From positions 4,650,001 through 4,714,000 of the forward strand of contig NC_089391.1 in assembly GCF_003171515.1 (NCBI RefSeq): 64,000 bases of DNA. The letters run 5' to 3'. Of this stretch, positions 47,495-58,764 are shown piece after piece (position 1 is the first letter of the stretch; every line of letters begins with the position of its first letter). The translations under genes were made by a program, and so were the position numbers. This stretch comes from Pyrenophora tritici-repentis. Its lineage: Eukaryota > Ascomycota > Dothideomycetes > Pleosporales > Pleosporaceae. The notes beneath the pieces were generated by a model. It saw only the letters and a program-made list of their open reading frames with translations. It had not been told where the DNA came from and did not search any database.

Positions 47495-48120
47495 AACGAG
47501 AGCAATGTGCGGGTGTCGGAGTCTTGGAAACGCGAAGACTGGGAGCGTGGCTTCATCGTGGATGCGGATATCATGGGAAATGACTGGTGGTGGACTGAAG
47601 ACGTGGATCAGGATGAGTATTGCAGTCAGCGCTCCATCGCCCAGGTACGGATGGATGGGTGGAGTAAAGATCTTGCAAGGTAGTTTAGGCATGCTGTTCA
47701 TGATGCTGACGGTTGGGTGGATACTGGGACGTGGTGAAGCTCGACTCTTGTGTCTGGGTGTGGTATAGACGCCAGCGTAGGGAGTATTGCTAATGCACTA
47801 TCAATAAACAAATCCGGTTTGAATAAGAAATCCGCGTTTCTTCAGATACTCGGTATGTGAAAGTCACTCCCACCTTCCTTCCGTTTCCCTCGTATCTGCC
47901 AAACATCCTCATCCTTTAAAGATGACTGTATTTGGCAAAGTATAACAAGACTCACTTATTCCCATTATCATTTCCTTGCCTTCAAAAAGCATATCACGAA
48001 GCATTCGAATCACTCCAGGCAAAGAACATGATTTTAACGTTGAATAAATTCATATCCCCTTCCCTACCACCACCATGACCATCTATCCAACATCTACCCT
48101 TCCACACCCCACAAACCCAT
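47495..48120. other. Convergent intergenic gap
   Basis: The 3' ends of the oligopeptidase (plus) and HAUS6-like (minus) genes face each other over 626 bases, which hold the two 3' UTRs. No gene is seen. Confidence 0.5.
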
Positions 48121-50565
48121 TCACACCCTCCCCTTCCCCCGACTCGGACTATCCATCCAATTCTGCGTAAACCCATCCTCGTCATCATCCTGATCCACAT
48201 CCCCCAGATCAATGCCCGTAACACCATCTACATCATCATCGTCATCATCACCATCAGGTTCCTTCCCCGGCGTCCACACGGGACTAGTAGCAATACGGGG
48301 TCTACTTTTAAACACGCGGTCGTAATCCACTTCATCACTGAACAATTGTTCCGTGGGAGTACGTTCAATATTATCTGCGTCATCGTCGTCGTCGTCGCCT
48401 AGGTTCTCCATGGATCTGCGAGTGCGGGGAGTGGTGCCGAATTGGTTTACAGGAAACAAGCTCGAACGGCTAGTTTTGCGTGTTTGATTATTTGCTTGGT
48501 CGGGGCGGGGGTGGTTGGATTGTTGGGTGGCGAGCATGCTGAGGCGTGTGCGTTCGAGGAGGGTGGCTTGTCGGTCGGTGTCTTCCGGGAGGGATGGTGG
48601 ACCCATGGTGGAGGGTAAGGGGAGGTCTGGGGATTCCGGGACGGCTTCGTACGAGTTTGTGCGCGCCATTGTCATGCGTGTGCGCTCCATGAGGGAGAGA
48701 GACATTCGTGGTTGTGGCTTTTTGACGGGGGAGGGCGTTGCTTCGCCGATGGAGTTTATGATTTGGTCGGCTAGGGCTTCTTCGGCGTCAAGGACTGGTG
48801 GGTCGAAGGTAGGGATTGACGGTTGAGATGAATAGCTGGACGACACTGCCGGTACGGGTTCAGGCGATGCTTCTTGCTGTGTCTCCTCTGTAGTTTCGGA
48901 GATAAGTGTCTCGTCAATTGGGTCAGAAGTAGGCGGTATAGATCTAGATACAGGTGAGGCCTCGTGTGGTGTTCCAACTGAAGACTCAACAGTATCTGAA
49001 GTGGGTGCTGTGCTGGGAATCAAAGTTGCATCCGAGTCGATTGGTGTAACAACCACTGGAACTTGTCGTGATGGCCGGGGGAGGACTGGGACATTATCAA
49101 AAGAGTGCTGTCTCGATTGTAATTGAGGTTTAGGAGGCACGGCAGAGCTCGTTGGTGATGCTGGAAACGATTCAGGGAGTGCAGGCTTCTTACTTCGGTT
49201 TGGCACAGGTGGAGGGGCCTTTTTCGGCGAGACACGCCTTCGCGGTATAATGGTAGAGATGGGATTTGCTTTGACTTTGGATGCATTTTCAAGTTCATCC
49301 TCCATCTCGGACAAGATGTCCCGATATCTTGTTCGCATAGCCGGCCGCTTGCTCTTGACATCGATCGTTTCCTTCAAGGAGGGCAGCTGATACTGCGAGT
49401 GATCCTTGAACTTGAACTCCTTGATAGCCGTTCCAGCTTTGCCATTTACCGAAGCACTCTTTTCTGTTCCTTCTCCCCGTAGCTCTTCGTGGAAGTTCTT
49501 CCATGTCTGCAATCTCTTTTGCTGTTCTTGCACCCGTGACTGCAGATTCTCCAGTAGCCCAGCCTCAGCCGCGACATCCTCCAATTTGCTGCCCTTCTCC
49601 ACCATATGCCAGACTTTGTCGAAGCGACCATTGAGGAAAGCATCTTCTGCGTGGACACCGTCGCCGTGAAGCATGACATGCAGCCATTTCTGGTTGCCAA
49701 TCCAATTGTCCTTGAGTTGCTTCTTGACTGCCTCTGCCTCCTTCGGGGGTACCGCCGGCCTCTTTGCTCGAGGCGTTTCCTTGCACTTGTGTATGCGACT
49801 ATTGATGTCTACGGCCTTGTTATCCAGCAAATTTTGGAATTCCATATATCTCCTCCTCTTTTCCTCTTTTTGCCTCAGCACATTTTGCAGAGCTGCCTTG
49901 TGCGCAATTGCCAGTGGAAGCAACGAGCGTTGTTGGTCTGCCGACAGCATGGGCGCAGTCGCTAGCCTCCGTGCAACTGCCACATCCTCAAGGCCTTGCT
50001 CCCTCGCTGCGATGACCTTTTTAAGAACTGCATTGGAGAATATAGCAATGATCTCGTAGAACTTTTCGCCCTTGCACTCATCCAACATAGTCTTTCTAAG
50101 AACCGACTCCCTGCCCAGCAGCCCATTTTTCTTCAATTCGTTCAAGCATCGGTAGAGGGCGGCGCGGAGGTTTAGCGATTGGAGGGGTTCGAGTGGGGGA
50201 AAGAAGGGTTGAAGTTTCTAAGGGTACATTAGAGACAGCATAAGTCTACCACCGTATCAACGTACCTGGGCTGTTTCGTTTGGATCCCAAATCTCGAACA
50301 AGCGGAACAAGGCCCACTCGGTTCCACCGATTCTCTGTCTCTGGTCCGCATTCTTGCCCGAGAAAGTCTGGACCGTGATACCGGGCCAGTCTTGGCGCAA
50401 GTCAAAGTCGAGCAGTCGCAGGTTGGTCACGAAGATCTTGATATCAGACACTGATATGGAATTTACTGGCTGAGGCTTAGTGACTGTCTTGACCGACATG
50501 GTGCGCGAATGTCCACTGCTCGTTGCCGTCGTGGCTGTAGAAGTGGTCGAGGTAGGGCGTGACAT
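48121..50565 (-). CDS. HAUS6-like augmin subunit
   Basis: Exons 50565-50266 and 50217-48121 give 798 residues. The N-terminal third fits the HAUS6 N-domain: KIFVTNLRLLDFDLRQDWPG, RIGGTEWALFRLFEIWDP, then LQPFFPPLEPLQSLNLRAAL and a long coiled-coil region with LDECKGEKFYEIIAIFSNAV. HAUS6 is part of augmin, which binds existing microtubules and recruits gamma-tubulin to branch new ones in the spindle; filamentous fungi keep it while budding yeast lacks it. The C-terminal half is disordered, rich in Pro/Ser, with SP/TP sites that could be phosphorylated, and several Asp runs near the end (DDDDDADN, DGDDDDDDVD). The join at intron 1 is phase 0 and restores the FEIWDPNETAQ/KLQPFF segment. Confidence 0.85.
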
Positions 50566-50874
50566 GGCTGCTGCCCCCGAGTATCATGCATCCGCGCTTC
50601 AGCCCGGTGAGCGACCCTTGCGAACGGCGATGGATGCGTGGTGTTGCGGTGTGACGGACCCTTGTAATGTTTGCCAAGCCGGGTGCTACCCACCATGCCG
50701 CCCGCGCTTGCTGTTCGTGGTTTGACCTTTAGGACTTTGTCCCACTTCACTACGCCGCGGCCAGAACATTCACGCTAAACAAACATCACATTCACCCTTT
50801 AAAGACACACTCTCTCACCTAGAGCACTCGATTCCACTTTCTCTTACACATTGCCGACAAATCAGACAAAAATC
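50566..50874. promoter_or_regulatory. Bidirectional promoter of the HAUS6-like and HD-domain genes
   Basis: Only 309 bases separate the two divergent start codons, so both promoters and leaders must be here. The part next to the HD gene contains CT/CA-rich leader-like sequence. No named factor site is claimed. Confidence 0.6.
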
Positions 50875-51704
50875 ATGACAGTCGACGAAGCAACACAAAC
50901 AAACGGCAACTATGAGGCAAAGGACGCGCAGCAGAGCACCTGGACAGTTGAGACTGGTATGTCATGAACGCAAAGCAATGGCTCGTCCGTATGCGATAAT
51001 CTCTCTTATCCCCCACTTTCAACCCTCAAAACACGTCTAACGTGCACATAGTCCTCTCTGAGATAACACCCCGCTACGCGGAAAACACCGACTCGCCCGT
51101 CCCCTTCTTCCACCTCCTCGAGCGCCTAAAGACGACCAAGCGTGCAGGATGGCACCGATTCGGCATTGAGGGCGAATCAATCTCCGACCACATGTATCGC
51201 ATGAGCATCCTCACCATGATGGCCCCCAAATCGATTTCCGAACATCTCGACATACTCAAGTGCTGTCGCATGGCTCTTATCCACGACATGGCCGAGTCTC
51301 TGGTCGGAGACATCACACCAGTAGATGACGTGAGCAAGCCGGAGAAGAGCAGGAGGGAAGCCGACACCATGGACTACATCTGCACGAACTTGCTGGGTAA
51401 GTTCAACGGCGGTCTGAATGGCAAGGAGGTGCGGGAAATTTGGCAGGAATACGAGGACAGCGAAACGAAAGAATCAAAATTCGTCCACGACATCGACAAG
51501 GTCGAACTTCTAGTCCAGATGTTGGAGTATGAGCGGCAATACAAGTGTGAGAAGGATCTGGGCGAGTTCACTTGGGTCGCGGAGAAGGTAGTAAGCGATG
51601 AGGTCAATGGCTGGGTAAAGCAGATATTCCGCGAACGACAACAAATGTGGAAGGATGCTGGCAAGGTGCCAACATGGAAAGGCAACACCGAGCCCAAGGA
51701 CTAG
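50875..51704 (+). CDS. HD-domain 5'-deoxynucleotidase (HDDC2/YfbR-like)
   Basis: Exons 50875-50956 and 51052-51704 give 244 residues. The HD-phosphohydrolase metal site is complete: His74 in SDHMYRMSIL, His105-Asp106 in ALIHDMAESLVGDITP, and the later HDIDKVELL aspartate. This is the HDDC2/YfbR pattern, whose members remove phosphate from deoxynucleoside 5'-monophosphates; soluble, nucleotide-pool role inferred. The first 26 residues are polar and not part of the fold, and come mostly from the small first exon. The downstream neighbour converges with only about 115 bases between stop codons, so the 3' UTRs probably overlap. Confidence 0.9.
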
Positions 51705-51819
51705 TCATGACTGTCTTGTAATCGCGTCTTCCGGGCTTGCTCACAGACATGTTTACATACTTCAATGTGCATACTTAGAACGATGGCCACCATTTGATAT
51801 TCATTCGGCCCAACCCTGC

Positions 51820-54087
51820 TCAAGGACTAGACAAACTAACCAATCTCCTCTTCTTCACCTCCCGCGTCGGCGTCGCCACATGCCCCGCTGGCTTAAGCAA
51901 CCCCAAATCCCCCATATAATCCACAGGAGTACTCGGCCCATTCAAATTCCCGCTCCGCTCCGCCGGTCTCGCATACTCGCCCTTTCTGATATTCTTCCCG
52001 GACCGCCGTCCATGCCAGTAACAAAGGCCAGAACTCGGTCCCTTGTACTTTTCGTGTAACGGACACAGCGGGGAATTAGGCAAATGTTCAGGAACCAGCC
52101 ACTCGAACTTCCGACGCTCTTCTGCTTCTTGCTGGGCGAGGAGTGTCAACGTGCGTTCGTCGGGTGTTTCGACCGAGAGCTGGTTGTGCAGTTTGTACCA
52201 GCCGTCGTGGCCGAGCATGGGGCTTGAGGCAGCTAACGAGGGACTTGCAGGCGGTTTCACACCTAGATATCCGGCATCGCCTCTTATGAGGTCTGGGGTA
52301 CCGTTTGTGTCAAAGTCTGTGGGTGTGGACACGAAGTCGCTGCGTGGGCCTTCTGGCCCTTCCTCCTCCTCTTCGTCGTCGAAGTTGTCGAGGTCGTGCG
52401 ATAGGCTCATCAGCAGGGCGTCAGAGTCCCAGTAGCCTCCCCGACTGGATTTGGGTTTGTGGCGTGTGCTTGGACCCCCGGGGCCTTGGACATCGAAGAA
52501 GAAGTCTGCTAGTTTCCCCCTGACTTCACCGTTTGCGTCGAAGAGGGGAGGTGTGGGGACACGGCTTAAGCCTGGTGGAACAAAACTAGGCGGGGCGTCC
52601 ATGTATGCTAAAGAGGTCGGTGGAGGTCTTTGTTTGCCACCTGGAGCGCGGTGAGAGGCAGGGGTAGTTGGTTTGGGACTTTCCATGCCGGTCTGGTCGG
52701 ATATGCGGTTCGCGCGTTTGAAGGGATTAATGGAAAACCGGCGACCGAAGATTTCAGACGCGGGAGAAGGAGGAGCGTCTTCACTAGATGCCTTGCTTTT
52801 CCACGCCCATCGGCGAGACCTCGTCGTAGCCTGTGATATTTTTTGTAGCTCTGCCTTCGTATGGGTCTGTCGTTCTTGGTATACGTGCTCCTCTGCCGGG
52901 GTCGTCGCACTACTGGCGCTGGCGCTCGCACTCGCACTCGTACCGCTGTGACCACTCAAGAGACTACGCGTTCTCTTGGATTTTGGAAGAGAGATGTAAC
53001 ATCGATCTCGTACTTTGGCAGGTGGCCTCTCGAACCTGGGCGTTTGTAACGAGACAAGCGCATCACTACCTGGTAGGAGACACAGACCGTCGTCACGAGC
53101 GTGGGCTTCCTCAATAATGGGCGCGGACTTGGCTATTGGCAATGGTTCCCATGTTGGTTGCTTGTTGCGGACCCAAGGCGTTTTGGGACTCCTTTGGCGT
53201 GGGGCACCGAGGCTTCCTACCAAGTCCGCTGGCGAGCGTCCACGAGGAGGAAGGTCTGGCATCTCGGTGGGCATCGAGAGATCCAATTGCACTTTTCTGC
53301 GATCTCGTAGTCCGCCTTTCGCCGATGGTGAAGGTATGTTCTTAGGCTTGCTGGATTTGTTGATGGATTCTGACTGTGCTTCATGTATAACGGGTGGTCT
53401 CCAAGACTTATCGTGCGATTCTTTTGAGGTTGCAGTCGGTAATGGGGCAAATGATAGCACGCGATCCTTCTTTTGTAACTTGACTGAAACGGATTCTTTC
53501 GAGTCTCGTCTAGGTTGGACCTGCTTGCTCTCTAGAGGGTGCAGTATCATATCCGGCACATGTCGTACAATACCCTTTGCAAACGCCGCGATGGATGACC
53601 TTCTGTTATCGAGCGTGTATGATTCACTGGTATTGGTGGAGAAGGAGTCGGTCATATGAATAGAAGTGGAAGCACGCGATTCCATGCTGTCGACATGCTG
53701 TAGCTTGATGTTCTGTAGATGATCAGCATCCACAATAGTGGCTCTGCGTATGATCTCCTCTAGCGGCGGAGGTGTGTCCGGAAGCTCCTGCCCCATTGTC
53801 ACCAGGTTAGGATTATACCTCCCATGGCCTTCAAAGTTCGATTGCTGGCCCCAGACGAAGCCTTCCCGCCTGTTCGCATGTCTCGGCGTAAGTCCGTCAT
53901 CCTGACTTGATGATTCGACCGCAATGAGATGATCGGCGTGTTCCTGAAGTGAGGTGTAATTTCTGGCGAGTTTTCCGAGGTCGTGTGCAGAGGGTGTGTG
54001 TACGTCTGATGTATCTAGGGGAATACCAGAGTGGGGCGCGGCGGCAGCGTCAGTTGCGTGGACCCTCGACAACGGTGCCGACAACAT
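51820..54087 (-). CDS. Large disordered protein of unknown function with C-terminal Cys/His motif
   Basis: Single exon of 755 residues from the first ATG (54087); a stop lies in frame a few codons upstream. Most of the chain is low-complexity, rich in Ser, Pro, Lys and Arg, with many SP/TP sites. It includes a Ser-Ala alternation (TSASASASASSATTP) and a Glu run (DDEEEEEGPEGP). The last 120 residues look ordered: a helix with ERTLTLLAQQEAEERRKFEWLVPEHLPNSP, then CPLHEKY and GLCYWHGRRS, which give paired Cys/His that could bind zinc. There is no signal or membrane segment. I do not recognise the family; a nuclear or cytoskeletal regulator is possible but unproven. Confidence 0.8.
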   Translation of the reverse strand: MLSAPLSRVHATDAAAAPHSGIPLDTSDVHTPSAHDLGKLARNYTSLQEHADHLIAVESSSQDDGLTPRHANRREGFVWGQQSNFEGHGRYNPNLVTMGQELPDTPPPLEEIIRRATIVDADHLQNIKLQHVDSMESRASTSIHMTDSFSTNTSESYTLDNRRSSIAAFAKGIVRHVPDMILHPLESKQVQPRRDSKESVSVKLQKKDRVLSFAPLPTATSKESHDKSWRPPVIHEAQSESINKSSKPKNIPSPSAKGGLRDRRKVQLDLSMPTEMPDLPPRGRSPADLVGSLGAPRQRSPKTPWVRNKQPTWEPLPIAKSAPIIEEAHARDDGLCLLPGSDALVSLQTPRFERPPAKVRDRCYISLPKSKRTRSLLSGHSGTSASASASASSATTPAEEHVYQERQTHTKAELQKISQATTRSRRWAWKSKASSEDAPPSPASEIFGRRFSINPFKRANRISDQTGMESPKPTTPASHRAPGGKQRPPPTSLAYMDAPPSFVPPGLSRVPTPPLFDANGEVRGKLADFFFDVQGPGGPSTRHKPKSSRGGYWDSDALLMSLSHDLDNFDDEEEEEGPEGPRSDFVSTPTDFDTNGTPDLIRGDAGYLGVKPPASPSLAASSPMLGHDGWYKLHNQLSVETPDERTLTLLAQQEAEERRKFEWLVPEHLPNSPLCPLHEKYKGPSSGLCYWHGRRSGKNIRKGEYARPAERSGNLNGPSTPVDYMGDLGLLKPAGHVATPTREVKKRRLVSLSSP

Positions 54088-54509
54088 GTGCGAACTGGCG
54101 GTGACTACCACGACTCAGATGTGACGCGTCGGCGTCCGCTTATTGAACATCAATCAGCGGTTTTGTCGGATTGTATCTATAGGTATATCGCAAATGGGTT
54201 GGCGGAAGAATAGGTCATGTGCGAAGATAGGAAACATGTTGCTGTTGTGGTCGTGGAAGTAATCGAAGCTTGTATCTTCCATCTCCAAATCGGGAAGGAG
54301 AGGTGGACGACAAGACACCCCAACGGGGAAGCGACCAATGACGCCGAAGATGTGCATATCCAACTTCCCAACCAGGACTTTAGAGCCGTAAACAAGACTC
54401 CGCCAACACCCTCCTATGCAAGCCTATACAGATATCAATCCAACCCACAATTCAGTCCATGCGCACCGGGTATCCAAGCCATGCCTCATAAAACATTATA
54501 CAAACGCCG
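54088..54509. other. Intergenic, no gene recognised
   Basis: The 422 bases between two minus-strand genes hold the SMC2 3' UTR and the promoter of the disordered-protein gene. Confidence 0.5.
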
Positions 54510-57500
54510 CTAGCGATCCGACCCAGATGTCGCTTGCACCACACTGGTACCATCAACAAACCGTGTGCGGAAAATACGGTTCGCGTTTTGGAACATGCCG
54601 TCCTTTAGACTAACGACGATGAATTGCGAACCCTTGAATCTCGTCTTGAAGAGGCGACCAATATTTTGGGTGTGCGACAAATCTAGCGCGGCGTCGACCT
54701 CATCCAGGATGTACATGGGCGCGGGCTTGAACTGCAGTAAAGCCATGATGAGGGATAGAGCGATGAGAGATCTTTAGCATGTTAGTGGAGCTCATTGCTT
54801 CAGAGAGACTGGTGCATACCGTTGTCCACCACTGAGTTCTGTCAAGGACTGCTTCCACACCTTGCCCAGCATGACCTTGACTTCCAAACCGTCGGAAATC
54901 GTCTTGCCTTCTGGCGGGTCAAGCTTCGCAAAACTTCCAGGCAACAGCTCGTTGAAAATCTGACCGAAATCACGGTTCACGATCGTCCAAGTCTTGTGTA
55001 GCGCCTCCTTCTTATACTCGTCCAACTTCAGAATAGTCTCCTCGATCTTCGACTTGTCGCGAATAACGGTGGACATGTTCTTCTTGAGACTTGCTTCCTT
55101 CTTCTCAACATTATCGATCATCGCCATTACCTTGGGGTTGATCTTGTTTTTCTTCTGCTGGAAGTGCTCTTCCAGTGACTTCCGCCTCGTCTTGGCGTCC
55201 GCCATGTTCACGCCGTTGAAGTCGTATACGGTTCCAGCCCGCCCAAATAGCTCAGAGTCGCTGGCGATGAAGTCGTACTCCTTCTCAAGAGACTTGACGT
55301 GGCTCGCCGCACCCTCTTGCTCCTTGCCGAACCTCTCAATTTCGTGGCCTAGCTTCTGTTGCTCTAGACCACTTTCTGTAATTGACGAGTTCTTCGATCT
55401 GATGGCATCTTCCAGCGAACGCAGCTCTTCGTCGAAGCCAGTTAGCTTTGCTTGTTCGTCGCTTAGCTGGGCTTGCGCCACATCGTGTGCATCCTGCAGC
55501 CGTTAGTATTGAGGGTGACGTTACTGTGAGAAGCTTACCTTGACCCGTGTTTGCTCTGCCAACAGTTCATTGATTTCTTCTTGTTGCGACTTCAGCGTAG
55601 TCTGAACTTCTTCGAGCTGTTCTTGTGCAGCCGCAAGGTCGCTTCCGCACTGCTCAGACTCAACCATAGCTTCACGCATCTCGGATTGCAGAGGCTTGAT
55701 AGATGCGTTGTTCTTCGTCAAAGCCTTCTTCAGCTTCTCGAGTGATGACTGAAGTTCCGCCAGTTTACTGTCTTTGTTGTTGCTGAATTCGCTCATGTCA
55801 CGTTCGATGCGTTTGGCGTCCTTGTTCGCTTCGTCTTGTCGTGTTTTCGCGGCCTTGACGTCTTCCTTCAGCTGCGCAATAGTTTGCTTCATCTCCTCTA
55901 CAGCTTGGATAATCTACAAAGTCTTTAGCATTTGTCGACATTAAAAGAGAAGCATGACAACATACTGATGAAGAAGAGTTGCCACTGATTTGCTCTTCGG
56001 TAAGCTTGATCTCGTGCCTCTTGAGGTCAAGCTCCTGCTTTGATTTGCGTGCTGCGTCCAGCTTTTTCTTCTCCTTGGCCATTGTGTCCTGCAATGACTG
56101 GAGCTGATTCTCTTGCGAGCGCAACTCTGTCGTAATCTCATTGAGCTTCTGTAGCGTGATGAGCACCCCGCTAGATTGGGGTGCACTACCACCAGACAAG
56201 ACACCCGCAGGATCATATGTATCACCTTGCAAGGTGACACTCTTCATGCGCACTGCTGGATCGAATGTCACGCGCTTAGCGGTCTCAGCGTCTTCACAGA
56301 CGAGAGTTGAGCCGAAGACATACTCCATAGCCGCGTTGACCTCATGCTCGTAGCCGATCAGTGAAAGAGCTAACTCAACCTTTCCAGGAGCAATCTTTTG
56401 GGCAGCTCCGATCTTTTCTGCTGAGGCCTTGAACGCGGCAATCTTGTTCAACGGGATGATGGTGACCCGCTTCTTCAGTCTTCCATTCTCCAGCAACTGC
56501 TTGCCAGTAACAGCTGAGTCGACTACGACATTGTACAAGCGGCCTCCTGCACAGATCTCAAGAGCTGTACCTGCGCGAGTGTGCTCCTTCTCGAGAGTGA
56601 ATAGCTGGGCAACCAGACCTTTCACGCGGGATCTATCAAAGTTGGGCGTCGGATCGCTGTAGCTGAAGTCGATGTTCGCGACCTGTCGCCTCATCCCGTC
56701 GGCTTGTTGTCTGAGTTCCCGTATACGAGCCTGCAAGTGTGACTCTTGCTGGTACATGTCCGCTTCTTGACCTTCATTGTAGCCTAGCTTTGCCAAGTCT
56801 GCCTCCAGCTTCTTGGCCTGTGACTTCAACGCTTCGAGATCCTTGAGTAGGCCGGAGTTTTGCTCTTTTGCCTTCTTCGCCTTCGGCTCATCCTCCTTGA
56901 TTTGCTTTTCAAGATGTGATATCCTAAGTTTGCTCTGCTCCTGTTCGGTGGCGGCTGCACTTGCGCGGTTTCGGGCGTCCTGCAGTTGACCTTGGTAACC
57001 ACCTTCTTGGCCTTCTTTCGACGCTACACCGGTTTGTAGTGTCTGAAGAAGTTCTTCCTTCTTCTCCACCTCTTCTGTTTGCTTTGCCAATTCAGCGTGA
57101 GCAGTCTGGTATTTCTCTTGTAGTTTCTCGTACGTCTTCTTCTTCTCCTGGAGTAGCTTCTCCAGTTCCTTTACGCTCTTCACAATGCCCTTCTCACGGT
57201 CAGCCTCCTCCTCCATATTGGTCTTCTTGAGGTCTAGCACAGTCGTCAGACGGACGATCTCGTGCGAATGCGTCTTGACCTCCTCTTCGAGTGCTTGGAA
57301 CTTGCCACCCTTACGAAGTTCCTTTTCCCGGGTCGCCTTGGTCTGTTTGATATCTTCCTGGAGATTCTCAATCTCCTTCTTCATGCGCACAGAAGACTCT
57401 TCAAGGTCCCTTGCCCTCTGCTTCTTCGCCTCGAGATCCTCTGCGGATTGTTGTAGCCTCTGGTTGTACCGTATGTAGTCGTATGCAACCACTAGTTTGG

Positions 57501-58336
57501 TGAGGCGCTCTAGTTCGCTTTGCGTTTGCTGGAACTCCAAGAATGCACGCTTCTCAGTCCGCAATTTCTCGAGCTTTGGGTCGATTTCGTCTCGTAGCAG
57601 CTCCGTAATCTCCTGCACCTTCATCTCCTTCTTCGCCATGGTTTTGTAGGCCTTGTCTCGCCTGTCCTCAAACATGCGCGTGCCCGCAGCTTCTTCAAGC
57701 ATAGCCAGAATCTCCTTGGCCTTCATGTTCAGCACCTGCATAACCTTTCCCTGAGCGATCATGAAATTGGGATTGTTGATGTTGAGCTGCACAGACTGGA
57801 ACAGATTCTGTATGCTCTGTTGCTGCGCACGATGTCCATTGATGAGATATTTGCTCGCTCCGCCTAGCACAATCTGCCTCGTTACCGATATCTGCGCATG
57901 CTCCTCGAAGCCGACCGGGCTCTTCGTCTTGTCGCGGTTGTCGAATACGATGGTTACGCTCGCTTTCGTGACGCCCGCTTGACCACGCTTGTAGATGAGA
58001 TCCTGTAATCTGTTAATACACGGTCAATGCCAGTCGACGCCTTAACCTACCTGCAAGTTCTGCGCTCGTACAACACTCAAGTTGTTGATTCCAAGCACGA
58101 AACATATTGAATCGAGAATGTTCGACTTTCCGGATCCGTTGAGTCCCGTGATTGAGTTGAAGCTCTCATCCCTATTCCATTTGAGCCGTGTTTCTCTGTT
58201 TGAGTGGTGGGTAAACATACCAGCCGGAGATGACCGTACGCACAGCGTACGACTTGTAGCCCTAGAAACACATTAGAAGCTGTCGCATCCCTCTAGATTA
58301 GATACGTACATCTATCACCAATTCTATAATCCTCAT
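54510..58336 (-). CDS. SMC2: Condensin subunit SMC2
   Basis: Seven exons (58336-58310, 58261-58221, 58171-58051, 58002-55966, 55913-55539, 55493-54820, 54771-54510) give 1178 residues, matching SMC2 elsewhere. The N-terminal head has Walker A GLNGSGKS (32-39) and [15 protein letters not shown]. Two long coiled coils flank a hinge at roughly residues 520-640 ([25 protein letters not shown]). The C-terminal head has the ABC signature LSGGQR ending at residue 1092 and Walker B YILDEVD (Asp1115-Glu1116). With SMC4 and non-SMC subunits it forms condensin and compacts mitotic chromosomes. Three short 5' exons and the split signature codon (CG/A at the exon 6-7 join) were fixed by the conserved motifs. 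Confidence 0.97.
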
Positions 58337-58764
58337 GGTGGCTGCATATGCTGTTGTCGTTGCTGTGTTTGTTGTGTTCCGCGGTCGTAAACCAGGGTTC
58401 CCCCAAAATGGCGATAGCGCCTCTTACGACGCGCTAGCCCCTCATTCACGTGCCTGCGCGATACACTCCAGATGTCATTGCCCGGACCACGCCTTCATGC
58501 GATCACAGCTAGACGGTTATTCCCCTGTTCTAGCTATGTAATTGGCTAATTGATGTCTCTACATGGTGTTTATGCCACTCTTTGGATACTACAAGAGCTC
58601 ACGTATTCTGATAAGAAGGGTATGTACCACATACATCACAATGATCAAGAGTCAATGGAGTGTTACTGGCGGTCAAGCCCACAGTATCATGTGTATTCAA
58701 GGAAATGCGAAATTTCGCCAATTATCAAGTGCTGTCATCTCTCATGAAGGCAAACCCGGTCCTG
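58337..58764. other. Intergenic, SMC2 promoter region
   Basis: Lies upstream of SMC2 and downstream of the minus-strand receptor gene (428 bases). No other feature is recognised. Confidence 0.5.
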
